DNA of 7,181 nt from Pseudomonadota bacterium (GTDB taxonomy: Bacteria; Myxococcota; UBA9042; PHBI01), in assembly GCA_005772945.1 (NCBI GenBank), contig SXIE01000295.1, positions 1 through 7,181 of the forward strand, written 5' to 3'. Shown here piece after piece: positions 6,073 through 7,181 of the stretch; the first letter of the stretch is position 1; every line of letters begins with the position of its first letter. Both the position numbers and the translations under genes were made by a program. Under the pieces are notes generated by a model. It saw nothing but the letters and a program-made list of their open reading frames with translations. It was not told where the DNA came from and did not search any database.

Positions 6073-6105
6073 CCGCGCGCCGCACGACACCGCGCGCCGC
6101 ACGAC
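6073..6105. repeat. 16-bp direct repeat in the orn-dnaE divergent spacer
   Basis: CCGCGCGCCGCACGAC occurs at 6073-6088 and 6090-6105, identical and one base apart (17-bp period). It lies near the middle of the 153-base spacer (6027-6179) that must hold the promoters of both orn and dnaE. I see no convincing -35/-10 pair in either direction there. The repeat could be a protein-binding site or simple GC-rich slippage. Confidence 0.75.
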
Positions 6106-6164
6106 CGCGAGAGGCCGCGATCGGTCGAGCGCGCCACGGGCATTTACAGGCGGCGCCCCGCGCG

Positions 6165-6169
6165 GGAGG
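6165..6169 (+). promoter_or_regulatory. Ribosome binding site of dnaE
   Basis: GGAGG is followed by ten bases and then the ATG at 6180. The spacing is slightly long but acceptable. The ATG at 6170 overlaps this site and opens a different, non-DnaE frame. Confidence 0.6.
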
Positions 6170-6179
6170 ATGCCGCGCC

Positions 6180-7181
6180 ATGAGCTTCGTCCACCTGCAC
6201 GTCCACTCCGAATTCTCGATGCTCGACTCGACGATCCGCGTCGGGCCGCTGCTCGCGCGCGCCAAGGCCGACGGGGCTCCGGCGATCGCGCTCACCGATC
6301 ACAACAACATGTTCGGGGCGGTCGACTTCTACAAGGCCGCCAAGAAAGCCGGCGTGAAGCCGATCTTCGGGGCCGAGGTCAACCTCGTGCCCGGCGAGGA
6401 CGGGCGCAAGAACGGCGAGATCCGCCGCACGCCGTCGATCGTCTTGCTGTGCCGGAACCAGAAGGGCTACCAGAACCTCTGCTACCTGCTCTCGCGCGCC
6501 TACATGGACACGCCCCCCAAGTGCCCGGGGCCGCGCATCGATCGCCCGCTCCTCGAGCAGTACGCGGAGGGGCTCATCGCGCTGTCCTCGAGCCTCGCCG
6601 GCGAGATCCCGCAGGCCCTCCTGCGCGGCCGCTTCGACGAGGCGCGCGAGCTCGCCCGCCACTACCAGGGCGTCTTCGGACGCGACGGCTTCTACCTCGA
6701 GATCCTGCGCAGCGGGATCAAAGAGCAAGACCGCGTCAACGAGGGCCTGCTCGCCATCGCCGACGAGCTCGAGATCCCGATCGTCGCCGCCGCCGACGCC
6801 CATTACATCGATCAGAAGGACGCCCCGGCCCACGAGGTCCTGCTCTGCATCCAGCTCGGCAAGTCCCTGCCGACGCTCGACACCAAGGCGCGCATCACCG
6901 ACGACCTCTACCTCGCCAGCCCCGAGGTCATGCGCCAGCGCTTTGTCGACCTGCCCGAGGCGCTCGCGAACACGCTGAAAAGTGCGGACCTCTGCGACGT
7001 CGAGCTCAGCCTGGGTAAGACGTACCTACCGACCGTCCCCGTTCCCGCTGGCTTCGATGCTGCCTCGTACATGGCACACGTCGCGCGCGAGGGGCTCGAG
7101 GTCCGGCTCGCCAAAATGCGTCGGGCTGTCCCCACGGGTGGCGCCGAGCCCGATCTGAACGTCTACCAGCCGCGCCTCGAG
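6180..7181 (+). CDS. dnaE: DNA polymerase III alpha subunit, N-terminal part (runs off the window)
   Basis: From the ATG at 6180, 334 codons are open to the window edge, about 30% of a usual DnaE of 1,150-1,200 aa. DnaE is the replicative polymerase subunit. The part present is the N-terminal PHP domain and the start of the polymerase region. It begins MSFVHLHVHSEFSMLDSTIR. Metal-binding motifs appear intact: H5, H7 and H9 in HLHVHSEFS, D40 and H41 in LTDHNNMFG, E66 in FGAEVNL, and D206 and H208 in AAADAHYID. Downstream, LCIQLGKSL, DDLYLASPEVM and the final VYQPRLE match the usual DnaE order. The palm catalytic Asp residues lie beyond the window. It begins with His-rich PHP sequence and has no PolC-type N-terminal extension, so it is DnaE, not PolC. 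The gene is divergent from orn. Confidence 0.96.
   Translation, partial: MSFVHLHVHSEFSMLDSTIRVGPLLARAKADGAPAIALTDHNNMFGAVDFYKAAKKAGVKPIFGAEVNLVPGEDGRKNGEIRRTPSIVLLCRNQKGYQNLCYLLSRAYMDTPPKCPGPRIDRPLLEQYAEGLIALSSSLAGEIPQALLRGRFDEARELARHYQGVFGRDGFYLEILRSGIKEQDRVNEGLLAIADELEIPIVAAADAHYIDQKDAPAHEVLLCIQLGKSLPTLDTKARITDDLYLASPEVMRQRFVDLPEALANTLKSADLCDVELSLGKTYLPTVPVPAGFDAASYMAHVAREGLEVRLAKMRRAVPTGGAEPDLNVYQPRLE

Noticed and set aside
6144..6833. 229-codon minus-strand reading frame opposite dnaE
   Set aside because: The dnaE PHP domain on the plus strand is unmistakable; the minus frame is its shadow.

Overview
The window is GC-rich, with G/C-ending codons in nearly all genes, and it carries an oligoribonuclease, a DnaE polymerase and paired SPFH proteins. 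Together with the repeat-rich acidic protein at the left end, this suits a Myxococcota-like (deltaproteobacterial) chromosome. That placement is an inference from composition and gene style, not from a marker gene.

Layout, left to right. (1) A truncated minus-strand gene (84 to 1) diverges from a plus-strand gene (83-1249). The plus-strand product is a soluble-looking protein with a short N-terminal preamble, two blocks of tandem peptide repeats, a Lys/Glu/Gly linker and a predicted beta-rich C-terminal domain. (2) Convergent with it, a minus-strand block runs 4194 to 1269. It encodes SPFH protein A (410 aa), SPFH protein B (344 aa, start overlapping the A stop as ATGA) and a single-pass membrane protein with a long helical tail (210 aa). 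A weak promoter-like sequence sits directly in front of SPFH A. (3) Further upstream on the same strand lie a cupin protein with an extra N-terminal beta-rich domain (5362 to 4310) and oligoribonuclease orn (6026 to 5394), 31 bases apart and probably co-transcribed. (4) A 153-base divergent spacer, with a 16-bp direct repeat, separates orn from the plus-strand dnaE (6180 to beyond the window end), of which the first 334 codons are present.

How they work together. The SPFH pair looks like a heteromeric membrane scaffold of the HflK/HflC architecture: each protein has an N-terminal membrane segment, an SPFH domain and a long charged helix. The third protein appears to be its dedicated partner. 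By the positive-inside rule its helical tail should lie on the cytoplasmic side, opposite the SPFH domains, so the three genes could form a trans-membrane assembly. Orn (nanoRNA and pGpG turnover) and DnaE (replication) are housekeeping genes. The cupin protein has no assigned substrate.

The two places most worth a second look are the SPFH-SPFH-coiled-coil block and the repeat protein at the left edge, whose N-terminal preamble resembles those I associate with proteins of contractile injection system loci. No RNA genes, insertion sequences or CRISPR arrays were seen. No stretch longer than 300 bases lacks a gene.
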